Below, one piece after another: positions 16,715-23,819 of a DNA stretch of 24,890 nucleotides (position 1 is the first letter of the stretch; each line of letters begins with the position of its first letter). The notes below the pieces were generated by a model. It saw nothing but the letters and a program-made list of their open reading frames with translations, was not told where the DNA came from and did no database searches. This stretch comes from an uncultured Streptococcus sp. Its GTDB lineage: Bacteria; Bacillota; Bacilli; Lactobacillales; Streptococcaceae. The position numbers and the translations under genes are program-made. The stretch lies in the NCBI GenBank assembly GCA_934196125.1, contig CAKPVT010000029.1:1-24890 (forward strand), written 5' to 3'.

Positions 16715-18415
16715 TTATTGAAATTGTTCTTGAACGAATGCAAGAGCGCCTTTACCATCACGAGTCAACTTGATGTATTGAGCTCCTTCAGTCTTAGCCA
16801 ATTTGATTCCAAGTTTATCTGTTTCAGCCTTCATATCTTCATAGTTTGAAGCTACTTGAGGAGCAAGGATAACAAGGTCAAATTCTGGCAACATTTCACG
16901 GTGAGCACCGTAGCCACCAGCAGCAGCCTTCACAGGAACATTGTATTCTGCAGCAGCTTTATTCAAAGCGTTGGCAAGAAGTCCACTAGTTCCACCACCG
17001 GCACAAAGGACCAATACGTTTGTTTCTTTTGTGATATTGTTTTGAACTGGTTCGCCTTCAACACCAGCTTTTTCAAGAATAGCATCTGCTTTAGCAGTGT
17101 TAAAGTTTGCAGCAACTTTTTCTTTCAAGCTATCGTTTGATTTACCTGAACGTTCTTCTTCAAGAATTTGTTCATCATAAACTTTAACGAATGGGTAGTA
17201 AATGATCACGTCAACTACTACTAATAGCGCAGCAAGGATGAATGAAAGTACTTGGAAGTTCGTACCAAGAACAATACCAAGAGGTCCAGGAGTCACCCAT
17301 GGAAGGTTAGCAGAGAATGAGTTCATTCCCAAGGTATCAACGAAGAATTTGAAGATCCACACGTTTGCAATTGGAGCGAAGATAAATGGAACAAAGAAGA
17401 TTGGGTTCAATACAATTGGAGCACCGAACAAGAGTGGTTCGTTTACACCGAAGAATGTAGGAACAACAGACGCACGTCCGATTGCACGGTTACGCTCTGA
17501 TTTACACAACCACATGAAGAGGAATGGAACAATCAAGGTTGCACCAGTACCACCCATGGTAACGATAAACATTTGAGTACCAGATGTGATGAGTTTATCG
17601 GCATGTTGTCCAGCTTGAATCAAATGCAAGTTGTTATCAATATTTGCGTAAGTAATTGCAGCGATTGCTGGTTCTACGATTGAAGGACCATGGATACCTA
17701 CAAACCAGAAGAAGGCAAAAGCACCAAAGATGATAGTAATACCAAGGTATCCGTCTGCAGCTGAGAATAGTGGAGCAAGAAGAGTACCAATTGATTCAGC
17801 AACTGTTACATGAAGGCTTGCTTTCACAACTAATTCAAGTGCATACAAGAGTACAACTGACAATGTAAATGGAATCAAGTCTTTAAATACTTGTGAAATA
17901 TTTGGTGGAACCTCGTCCGGCATGCGGATAGTCACATTGTTTTTCACACAGACTTTGTAAACATTAACAGTAACGAATGCAGCAATAAAGGCTGTTAGCA
18001 ACCCCTTTGTCCCCATGAATGCTGTTAAGAATCCACCTTCTTTAGCAGGTTCAGCAGCCATGAGCAAGAATCCAACCATAGAAGCCAACATTGTAGAAAT
18101 GAAGTTGATTTGGTTGGTTGCTGGAAGGTCACGGTTCATTGAATCAGTCAAAGCCTTAGCCGTTGTACCACCAACGAAGAAGGCCAAGATGCCCATAGAA
18201 TAGTTATATGGAGTCATCAAGAGTGTTTCAATATCTTTAGACCAGTGGAATCCCCAAGCGTTTGGCACATACGCAATTAGGATGAAGATAGATGAGAATA
18301 AGATTACAGGCATCCCTGCAATGAAACCATCACGAATCGCTCGCAAATATTTATTACGAGAAATCCTCTCAAAGAATGGTTTCCCTTTTTCAATAAGCTC
18401 AATGAGTTTGTTCAT
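16715..18415 (-). CDS. lacE: Lactose PTS EIICB component LacE
   Basis: Membrane permease that imports lactose and phosphorylates it with phosphate passed from LacF. The 566-residue protein has an N-terminal EIIC domain (about 1-410) with many hydrophobic segments and the EIIC motif FFGVNEPLLFGAP near 320. A linker rich in charge and Ala follows, then a C-terminal EIIB domain with the phosphorylated cysteine at about residue 471 in LVLCAGGGTSG. The start overlaps the lacF stop by one base (TAATG), so the two are translationally coupled. Confidence 0.96.
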   Translation of the reverse strand: MNKLIELIEKGKPFFERISRNKYLRAIRDGFIAGMPVILFSSIFILIAYVPNAWGFHWSKDIETLLMTPYNYSMGILAFFVGGTTAKALTDSMNRDLPATNQINFISTMLASMVGFLLMAAEPAKEGGFLTAFMGTKGLLTAFIAAFVTVNVYKVCVKNNVTIRMPDEVPPNISQVFKDLIPFTLSVVLLYALELVVKASLHVTVAESIGTLLAPLFSAADGYLGITIIFGAFAFFWFVGIHGPSIVEPAIAAITYANIDNNLHLIQAGQHADKLITSGTQMFIVTMGGTGATLIVPFLFMWLCKSERNRAIGRASVVPTFFGVNEPLLFGAPIVLNPIFFVPFIFAPIANVWIFKFFVDTLGMNSFSANLPWVTPGPLGIVLGTNFQVLSFILAALLVVVDVIIYYPFVKVYDEQILEEERSGKSNDSLKEKVAANFNTAKADAILEKAGVEGEPVQNNITKETNVLVLCAGGGTSGLLANALNKAAAEYNVPVKAAAGGYGAHREMLPEFDLVILAPQVASNYEDMKAETDKLGIKLAKTEGAQYIKLTRDGKGALAFVQEQFQ

Positions 18416-18732
18416 TATTTAGCTCCCCTTTTGTATAATTCAATAAGATGATGAATCACATCTTTTAACAAGATGGTTGTCATCAAGTGATCCTGTCCGT
18501 GCATCATTGTGATGCTGTATGGAATTTCTTCGCCCGCAGCTTCTTGAGCAAGCATAGATGTTTGCGCTTTGTGAGCTTCCGCAATGCAATTTGCTGCTTC
18601 TTCAACAAGAGCTTCTGCTTTAGCAAAATCGCTAGTTTCAGCAGCTTTTAATGCTTCTAGAAGTTTAGAACGAGCATCACCAGCATAAGCGACAATTTCA
18701 AAGCCAAGTAATTGGACTTCTTCTCTATTCAT
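18415..18732 (-). CDS. lacF: Lactose PTS EIIA component LacF
   Basis: Soluble phosphocarrier that takes phosphate from HPr and gives it to the EIIB domain of LacE. The 105-residue all-helical protein matches the lactose/cellobiose EIIA family in length. The phosphorylation site is H78 in MMHGQDHLMT. AGGAGG lies 7 nt before the ATG, the strongest ribosome binding site in the operon. The upstream neighbour is the decayed lacT. Promoter-like sequence at the scar (18756-18784) could drive lacFEG independently. Confidence 0.95.
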   Translation of the reverse strand: MNREEVQLLGFEIVAYAGDARSKLLEALKAAETSDFAKAEALVEEAANCIAEAHKAQTSMLAQEAAGEEIPYSITMMHGQDHLMTTILLKDVIHHLIELYKRGAK

Positions 18733-18755
18733 AATAGTTCCTCCTTATAATTTTA

Positions 18756-18784
18756 ATGATATAGAGCAAATTAAATTTTTACAA
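18756..18784 (-). promoter_or_regulatory. Candidate lacFEG promoter at the lacT scar
   Basis: On the minus strand, TTGTAA (18779-18784) and TATCAT (18756-18761) are separated by 17 nt, about 25 nt before the lacF start. The -35 overlaps the last recognisable lacT codons. The match is moderate and the region is AT-rich, so chance is a real alternative. Confidence 0.35.
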
Positions 18785-19416
18785 GAGACGTTGAACATGA
18801 AGAACGATATAAATTCGTTCACTGTGGAGTTCGTTCAATGTTGTCTCGAGACAATTCCTGCTTAACTAATTCAAGAATATGCTTCGTTCGACTAATCTGA
18901 AACGATGGAGTCACTTCCCCTTCTCTCTTGGCATTTATAAAATGAATAGCAATTCTTCCAAGTTCGTCCTCAGGAAAAGTTACCGACAACTTTTGACTTA
19001 AAATAGCAACAGCTTCTTGCGCCATTTGAAACTCAGTAACATACGCCGCTGAAATATCTGGTAAATGACTTTCCTGATAAGCTCCCTTTAAAAGCTTTTG
19101 ATATACCAAATAAACGTGGTCGGTAAGGGTTACATATAGGTATTCCTGAACAGGAAAATGATATTTGCTACCAAATCATCAATCATGTTATAAGTCACCG
19201 TTAGAATATCAAGCGGAATATTTTTCAAAAGCGTTAAAAAGTTTTCTTTGGATTCCTCTGTTTTCAAAAGGAAAACTTTATCGACTTTGCTTGGAGTGAT
19301 TAAATCACCTTTTTTCTTTTGAAAGACTATCCCTAGCCCCATGACAACGGCTTGGTCATCCTGCTCATTTTTACCAGAGCGACATTATTGTTGAGTGCTT
19401 GTACAATCCGAAACAT
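18779..19416 (-). pseudogene. lacT: Broken BglG-type antiterminator LacT
   Basis: LacT-type proteins bind the nascent lac leader RNA and prevent termination; their PRD domains are controlled by PTS phosphorylation. Pieces remain in order. The RNA-binding domain starts MFRIVQALNNNVALVK at 19416, with GAGGAG before the ATG. A one-base deletion in the A5 run (19368-19372) shifts the frame, which continues NEQDDQAVVMGLGIVFQKK through PRD1. A second one-base loss near 19161-19166 shifts it again, continuing YHFPVQEYLYVTLTDHVYLV and on to SRDNIERTP, then a TGA at 18819-18821. After that only scraps such as HVQRLL can be found. About 200 of an expected 280 or so residues remain and most of PRD2 is absent. 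The two frameshifts alone could be sequencing errors, but the missing PRD2 could not. Confidence 0.88.
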
Positions 19417-19440
19417 TCTACTCTCCTCACGTGGTTCCTA

Positions 19441-19486
19441 GACAAAAAACACAAACAAATTAGAATCCTCCCTTCTAGGTCATTTG
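19441..19486 (-). terminator. Terminator-like hairpin in the lacT leader
   Basis: On the minus strand, CAAAT and TAGAA pair with TTCTA and ATTTG across the loop GGGAGGA, with a 4-nt bulge (GACC). TTTGTGTTTTTTG follows as the U-tract. The stem is weak and AT-rich. It lies just after the RAT sequence and before lacT, where LacT-controlled systems have their terminator. Confidence 0.6.
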
Positions 19487-19487
19487 C

Positions 19488-19515
19488 GGCTTGCCTAATG
19501 TCTTAGTTACAATCC
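19488..19515 (-). promoter_or_regulatory. Ribonucleic antiterminator (RAT) target for LacT
   Basis: The minus-strand 28-mer runs GGATTGTAACT...AGGCAAGCC. It agrees closely with the BglG/LacT-family RAT consensus (GGATTGTNACT, variable loop, AGGCAAAACC). It begins about 20 nt after the expected transcription start and lies directly upstream of the terminator-like hairpin. Confidence 0.8.
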
Positions 19516-19538
19516 ACTCTATTAATTTCTACGATTAT

Positions 19539-19575
19539 AATATAACAAACAATTTTAACTTTGTAAACCCTTTCT
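19539..19575 (-). promoter_or_regulatory. Internal lac promoter before lacT with overlapping cre-like box
   Basis: On the minus strand, -35 TTTACA (19562-19567) and -10 TATATT (19539-19544) have a 17-nt spacer. TGTAAACCCTTTCT (plus strand, 19562-19575) overlaps the -35 and fits the CcpA cre consensus except for one base in the central CG. It lies in the 198-bp gap between lacX and lacT. The gene-free stretch otherwise holds only the leader described here. Confidence 0.7.
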
Positions 19576-19614
19576 TTGTGTTTTTTTGATTTTTTTTGTT
19601 TATTTTAAACAAAT

Positions 19615-20511
19615 TCAAAAAATCGTAATATCAAAGGATTTTTTACTCGTTTCCCCACTCGCTACAAAAGTTACTTGACGTTTATCTTCTAAAATATCAC
19701 TTTCATCAAGCGACGTTGACAAGCCGCTCCACGGCTCTAGAGCAATAAAAGGGCTCTTATTGACGGTTGACCATAAAATCAAATTTGGAAAATCTTCAAA
19801 ATCCAAACGCAATCCTTTATCGTGTTTATGAGATTTCAAAGAAACGCTGCGTGAAGCTAATTTATCCAAAGTAATAGCATCTTTGGCAAACAAAGCATAA
19901 TCCAAATTTAGAATATTTTGCTTTTCTAAAAATGGCGTACGCTTATTCACATCAAGAAGCCCTGTTTCTGGAAAAGATTCTGGAACAGTACAAGTTTCCT
20001 CTTTTTCAAATTCGAGATAATAATCTTCATAACACTCATCAGCAAGCAATGGGCAATTAAACCCAGGGTGCCCACCAATAAAGTAAGGCATGACCTTTTC
20101 TGTCTCGCGATTTGCCACTTGGTAACTTGTTTTAATCGTCTTTCCAATCAAAGTGTAAATGATTTTCAACTCAAAATTATAAGGATAATTTGCCAACATT
20201 TCCGCATCAGGGGTGATTGAAAAAGCAAGGCTATTTTCAGATAATGGTTCATAAGTAAAAGTCTTCTTACGCACCAAACCATGTCGCGGTATCACACCTG
20301 TAAAATGGGGACGGCTACTAGGACGATAAATAGCTTCATCATCACGTAAGCTCCCACAAATTGGAAATAATACTGGTGCTTGTGAACTCCAATACTCTGG
20401 ATTTCCTTGCCACAAATATTCGACGCCGTCTTTATCTTTTATGGATGACAAAGCGCCACCAAATTCCTTAAACCGAACTGTTAAGAAATCATTTTTTAAT
20501 TCAATAACCAT
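19615..20511 (-). CDS. lacX: LacX, aldose 1-epimerase-like protein
   Basis: Member of the galactose mutarotase-like superfamily found in lac PTS operons of lactococci and streptococci. Its role is unproven. Interconversion of sugar or sugar-phosphate anomers for LacG products is plausible. The 298 residues show the family layout, with GSLRDD then IPRHGLVRKK near 75-83 and GGHPGFNCP around 145-155. No signal peptide is seen. It follows lacD after a 97-bp gap with a hairpin. In the operon orders I know, lacX usually lies at the far end after lacG; here it sits between lacD and lacT. Confidence 0.85.
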   Translation of the reverse strand: MVIELKNDFLTVRFKEFGGALSSIKDKDGVEYLWQGNPEYWSSQAPVLFPICGSLRDDEAIYRPSSRPHFTGVIPRHGLVRKKTFTYEPLSENSLAFSITPDAEMLANYPYNFELKIIYTLIGKTIKTSYQVANRETEKVMPYFIGGHPGFNCPLLADECYEDYYLEFEKEETCTVPESFPETGLLDVNKRTPFLEKQNILNLDYALFAKDAITLDKLASRSVSLKSHKHDKGLRLDFEDFPNLILWSTVNKSPFIALEPWSGLSTSLDESDILEDKRQVTFVASGETSKKSFDITIF

Positions 20512-20529
20512 TATTTTCTCCTAAATAAA

Positions 20530-20564
20530 ATGAGAATGAACAGCCTCATAACCGCCATTCTCAT
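20530..20564 (-). terminator. Hairpin between lacD and lacX (attenuator or weak terminator)
   Basis: ATGAGAATG (20530-20538) pairs perfectly with CATTCTCAT (20556-20564), a 9-bp stem with a 17-nt loop. On the minus strand TTTATTTAG follows, a short U-rich tail that runs into the lacX ribosome binding site. It probably reduces transcription beyond lacABCD. Confidence 0.6.
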
Positions 20565-20608
20565 CACGCGTAAAAACAAAATAATAAAAGAAGTTTTAGT
20601 GAGTTAGA

Positions 20609-21604
20609 TTAGGCAAATACTGGTTCTACAACTTTCTCACTCCATGAGCTGGCTGTTTTGGTAAGGACTGCGTTGAGCTCTTCGATATTCTTGCGTCCTT
20701 GTGTTCTTAGCCATTCACGCGCTGCGGCTTCGCCTTCTTCGATATACACTTGTACAGAGCCAGCCCAAGTAGCACGTCCGCAAAGGACACCGTTGAATTT
20801 AGCACCCGATTCAGCCGCAAATACCAACGTTTCTTGGAAAAGCTTTGCTGAAACACCTGCGCTAAGATAGATATATGGCAAATAACTTGCTGCTTCTTGG
20901 TCTTTGAAAGCTTTAGCAGCTTCTTCTTTAGTGTAAACCACTTCACCGTCCGCAAAGCCTTCAACATATTTCATGTTGACAGGGACTTCAACCTTGAGCA
21001 CATCAATACCAAAGCGGTCGTCAGAAAAAACTTTCATGGCTTCGTTAACTTTGTGAGGTTTTACTTTGGCAAATGCTACGCTTGTATTGTCAGAGATAGT
21101 TTCATCATAAGTCAAAATCTCAAGGAAGAATGGCATATCTTCAGCTTTACATTCGGCACCAATGCGTTCGATATAAGCTTGTTTTTGAAGATTAACGTAT
21201 TCATCACCATCAACGTCATAATAAAGCAAGAATTTCACTGCATCAGCTCCTTCTTCTTTAAGACGTTTAGCAGACCATTCGACCAAGCAATCTGGCAAGC
21301 GGCTAGTCGTTGTCGCATCATAACCTGTTTTTTCATAAGCAAGCAAAAGTCCAGCATTCGCAGCACGAACCTTACTTGCTGGCAAACCATACTCAGGGTC
21401 AAGAAGAATAGATGACGCATACGGTGTCAATTCTTCTGAAACCAAGGCTTTCAATTGTTCGATTTGTTCAACACTTGGTTCTTCTGTTTGATAGTTTGCC
21501 ATCATGCGTTTAAGTGCTCCACGTTGGTCAAATGCCAAAGCAGAAATCACGCCATCACGGCTAAGCTTCTCAAGTAATCTGCGTTTTTCTTGTGTTAATA
21601 CCAT
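20609..21604 (-). CDS. lacD: Tagatose 1,6-bisphosphate aldolase LacD
   Basis: Class I aldolase that cleaves tagatose-1,6-bisphosphate to glyceraldehyde-3-phosphate and dihydroxyacetone phosphate, the end of the tagatose-6-phosphate pathway. The 331 residues include ALAFDQRGALKRMM near 22-35, AVKFLLYYD with K124, and VLKVEVPVN with K204, the likely Schiff-base lysine. A GGTAT/AAGAAAAATGG context precedes the ATG, and the lacC stop is 5 nt upstream, so they are cotranscribed. Some streptococci carry a second LacD with a regulatory role; context here points to the metabolic one. Confidence 0.95.
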   Translation of the reverse strand: MVLTQEKRRLLEKLSRDGVISALAFDQRGALKRMMANYQTEEPSVEQIEQLKALVSEELTPYASSILLDPEYGLPASKVRAANAGLLLAYEKTGYDATTTSRLPDCLVEWSAKRLKEEGADAVKFLLYYDVDGDEYVNLQKQAYIERIGAECKAEDMPFFLEILTYDETISDNTSVAFAKVKPHKVNEAMKVFSDDRFGIDVLKVEVPVNMKYVEGFADGEVVYTKEEAAKAFKDQEAASYLPYIYLSAGVSAKLFQETLVFAAESGAKFNGVLCGRATWAGSVQVYIEEGEAAAREWLRTQGRKNIEELNAVLTKTASSWSEKVVEPVFA

Positions 21605-21609
21605 TTTTC

Positions 21610-22542
21610 TTATACCTCTTCTACCTGAATTTGATAAAATAAGTTTTCGTAATTTGTCATATTGACATGACCTGTCATTTTTTCTTGAGCGTTTAGCATA
21701 CCAAGGGCATTCGCATGACGTAAGAAGTCTTTGTCGGAAAGGTTATGGATAATCGCTGACGCAATACCAGCCACCGTTGAATCACCAGAACCAACAGGAT
21801 TGACCACATCGATTTTTGGAATGGTAACGCGGTAATAGTGGTCACCGTGTTTCGCAAAAGCTCCTTTGCTGCCTAGTGAAACGACCACCCAATCAATCCC
21901 TGCAAACAAATCATCTTGCAAGATTTCTTTTAAGTCATCCACATCATCGCTCACTTCTCTTCCAACAAGTTGTGATAATTCTTCTGTGTTTGGCTTGATA
22001 ACAAACGGTTTGTCATCACCTGTTAAAACAACTTCCAGAGCCTTACCAGAACAATCTAGCACCACTTTTTTGCCTTGCGAATTAGCAAGGCAAATGACTT
22101 TTTGATAATAATCACTTTCAAGTCCCGCTGGAAGACTTCCTGAAATCGTGATGACATCATAAGACGGGCAAAGGTAACGAAAATGATTAAGAAAACCATC
22201 TGCCTCATCTCGGTCAATCATCGGACCTGCTTCCAAGACTTCTGTCTGCAAGCCTTCATGTAAAATCGCAATGCAATTGCGGGTTTCCCCATGAATCGGA
22301 AAGAAACGATGTTGAATACCATTTTGATCAAGCCTACTGGTTAAAAAGTCACCGAGCTTTCCACCGATAAAGCCTGTCGCAGTCACATTGTCACCAATTT
22401 CTGATAGCACACGTGCGACGTTCAAACCCTTACCACCTGCTGTTTTCTTAACCTCAGAAACACGATTGACCGTATCCAAAGTTAGTTCATCAAGCGGATA
22501 AGAAATATCAATTGACGGATTCAATGTTACGGTAAGAATCAT
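21610..22542 (-). CDS. lacC: Tagatose-6-phosphate kinase LacC
   Basis: Phosphorylates tagatose-6-phosphate to tagatose-1,6-bisphosphate. It is a PfkB-family kinase with the N-terminal motif KTAGGKGLNVARVLSE (33-48) and the C-terminal signature PVGSGDSTVAG, whose D254 is the catalytic base. The frame opens at 22581, but the ATG at 22542 is preferred: AGGAG lies 8 nt before it, the family N-terminus MILTVTLNPSID starts there, and the longer version would overlap lacB. The resulting 310 residues match the family length. Confidence 0.95.
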   Translation of the reverse strand: MILTVTLNPSIDISYPLDELTLDTVNRVSEVKKTAGGKGLNVARVLSEIGDNVTATGFIGGKLGDFLTSRLDQNGIQHRFFPIHGETRNCIAILHEGLQTEVLEAGPMIDRDEADGFLNHFRYLCPSYDVITISGSLPAGLESDYYQKVICLANSQGKKVVLDCSGKALEVVLTGDDKPFVIKPNTEELSQLVGREVSDDVDDLKEILQDDLFAGIDWVVVSLGSKGAFAKHGDHYYRVTIPKIDVVNPVGSGDSTVAGIASAIIHNLSDKDFLRHANALGMLNAQEKMTGHVNMTNYENLFYQIQVEEV

Positions 22543-22553
22543 CTGATTTTCTC

Positions 22554-23069
22554 CTAGTCGTGATATTCGCCACGGTCCCATTTTTCAAGAAATTCATCAA
22601 AAAAATCTGGTGATGTTTGGTCCTCATTAACCGTTTCGACTTGTGCAATTTTTTCAATCAAAGCTTTATTTTCTGCTGTTGGTTTGTATTCAGCTTTAAT
22701 AAAGGCTTCAATAATATCGCACATGAGTAATTCGCCTGTGATTTTGCCACCAAAACCAATGACATTAGCATTTAATTCTTCTTTGGCGTAAATCGCTGTT
22801 GTCATATCGCGAACCAAAGCTGAACGAATGCCTGGAACTTTGTTGACAGAGTTGTTGATTCCAACACCTGTTCCACAGATACAAACACCTAAATCTGCTT
22901 GACCGCTTGTCACCGCTTCACCGACTTTTTTACCAAAGATAGGATAATGTGTACGTGTGTGGTCATATGTTCCACAATCAATAACCTCATAGCCTTTTGA
23001 TTTCAAGAAATCTGATACTGCCATTTTTTCTGTTGTTACGATATGGTCACATCCAATTGCAATTTTCAT
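22554..23069 (-). CDS. lacB: Galactose-6-phosphate isomerase subunit LacB
   Basis: The 171-residue subunit combines with LacA to isomerise galactose-6-phosphate to tagatose-6-phosphate. It is an RpiB-type fold. The conserved active-site segment CICGTGVGINNSVNK carries C65, the position of the RpiB catalytic cysteine, and LacA lacks this motif. A GAGGAAG ribosome binding site precedes the ATG. It lies 16 nt after the lacA stop. Confidence 0.95.
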   Translation of the reverse strand: MKIAIGCDHIVTTEKMAVSDFLKSKGYEVIDCGTYDHTRTHYPIFGKKVGEAVTSGQADLGVCICGTGVGINNSVNKVPGIRSALVRDMTTAIYAKEELNANVIGFGGKITGELLMCDIIEAFIKAEYKPTAENKALIEKIAQVETVNEDQTSPDFFDEFLEKWDRGEYHD

Positions 23070-23085
23070 TTTATCTTCCTCGCTC

Positions 23086-23511
23086 CTAACACATTTTATT
23101 CAACATATCAACACGGATTTGGTGACGACCACCGTCATAGTGACCTTCCAAGAATCCTTTAGCAATATTTTTAGCTAATTCGACACCGACTATTTCTGCA
23201 CCCATGGTAATCATACGAGCATTATTGTGAGCACGTGTCATGTAAGCAGAGCGTTCATCTGAAACTTCCGCTGCGACCATTCCTTTGACTTTAGTTGCTG
23301 TCATAAAGCTACCAGCACCATAAGCATCAATCATAATACCAAGATTGCCTTCAGCCGCATTGACACCCGCCGCAACAGCAAGTGTATTATCAACAAAATC
23401 TTTAGTCACATCTGTCACATCATTAACATCATAATCATTTGCAAGCAAGTATTCTTTGATAATATTTTTCAAAGTTTCACCTGCGGCATCTGAACCAAGA
23501 ATAACTGTCAT
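23086..23511 (-). CDS. lacA: Galactose-6-phosphate isomerase subunit LacA
   Basis: The shorter, 141-residue subunit of the LacAB isomerase and the first gene of the lac operon. It shares the RpiB fold but has AYGAGSFMTA where LacB has its catalytic CGTG loop. It supplies the other half-site, including MTRAHNNARMITMG around 101-114. GAGGTG is the ribosome binding site. The promoter and LacR-type operator lie 65-105 bp upstream, divergent from lacR. Confidence 0.95.
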   Translation of the reverse strand: MTVILGSDAAGETLKNIIKEYLLANDYDVNDVTDVTKDFVDNTLAVAAGVNAAEGNLGIMIDAYGAGSFMTATKVKGMVAAEVSDERSAYMTRAHNNARMITMGAEIVGVELAKNIAKGFLEGHYDGGRHQIRVDMLNKMC

Positions 23512-23575
23512 TTTAACACCTCAAAATTTTTCTTTTATCTAGATAATTTTTTAAAAAACGTTTTTTTATGTTTAT

Positions 23576-23615
23576 ATAATAAACCTAAAACAAACATTTG
23601 TCAACATGTTTGTTT
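23576..23615 (-). promoter_or_regulatory. lacA promoter with palindromic LacR operator
   Basis: On the minus strand, -35 TTGACA (23599-23604, perfect consensus) and -10 TATTAT (23576-23581) have a 17-nt spacer. The -35 sits in the centre of a perfect inverted repeat, AAACAAACAT (23588-23597) and ATGTTTGTTT (23606-23615). TGTTTGTTT half-sites recur at 23629-23651. TGTTT-type repeats suit DeoR-family repressors, so LacR would block polymerase binding directly. Confidence 0.75.
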
Positions 23616-23746
23616 AATTTTTTTAATTTTGTTTGTTGTTTTGTGTTTGTTACGAATGTAGCTATCCCCACCAAATCATTGATAATATTAGAGTTGTTAA
23701 CTTTATTACAATTCTGTTTCGTAATGTTTCTTTTTTTTCTTATTTG

Positions 23747-23775
23747 TTGAGTTTGTCTGTTTTTTATGATAAGAT
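23747..23775 (+). promoter_or_regulatory. lacR promoter
   Basis: TTGAGT (23747-23752) and TAAGAT (23770-23775) have a 17-nt spacer, and TGA before the -10 gives an extended -10. It lies 45 nt before the lacR ATG. The rest of the 308-bp lacA-lacR gap holds the operator region and AT-rich spacer, with no gene. Confidence 0.65.
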
Positions 23776-23819
23776 AGAGATAAGATGTCATTTATTATGC
23801 AAATGGAAAGGAGATTTTT

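Noticed and set aside
19161..19372. lacT frameshifts as simple sequencing errors
   Set aside because: One lies in an A5 run and could be an error, but the gene is also missing most of PRD2 and has further disruptions near its end, so it is a pseudogene either way.
20897..21415. 172-codon open frame on the plus strand
   Set aside because: It lies wholly antisense to lacD, has no ribosome binding site and no domain-like pattern. It is a shadow of lacD codon use.
23551..23568. AAAAAACGTTTTTT palindrome downstream of the lacA promoter as a cre site
   Set aside because: It has the central CG and symmetry but lacks the conserved TG and CA ends, so it is too weak in such AT-rich DNA.
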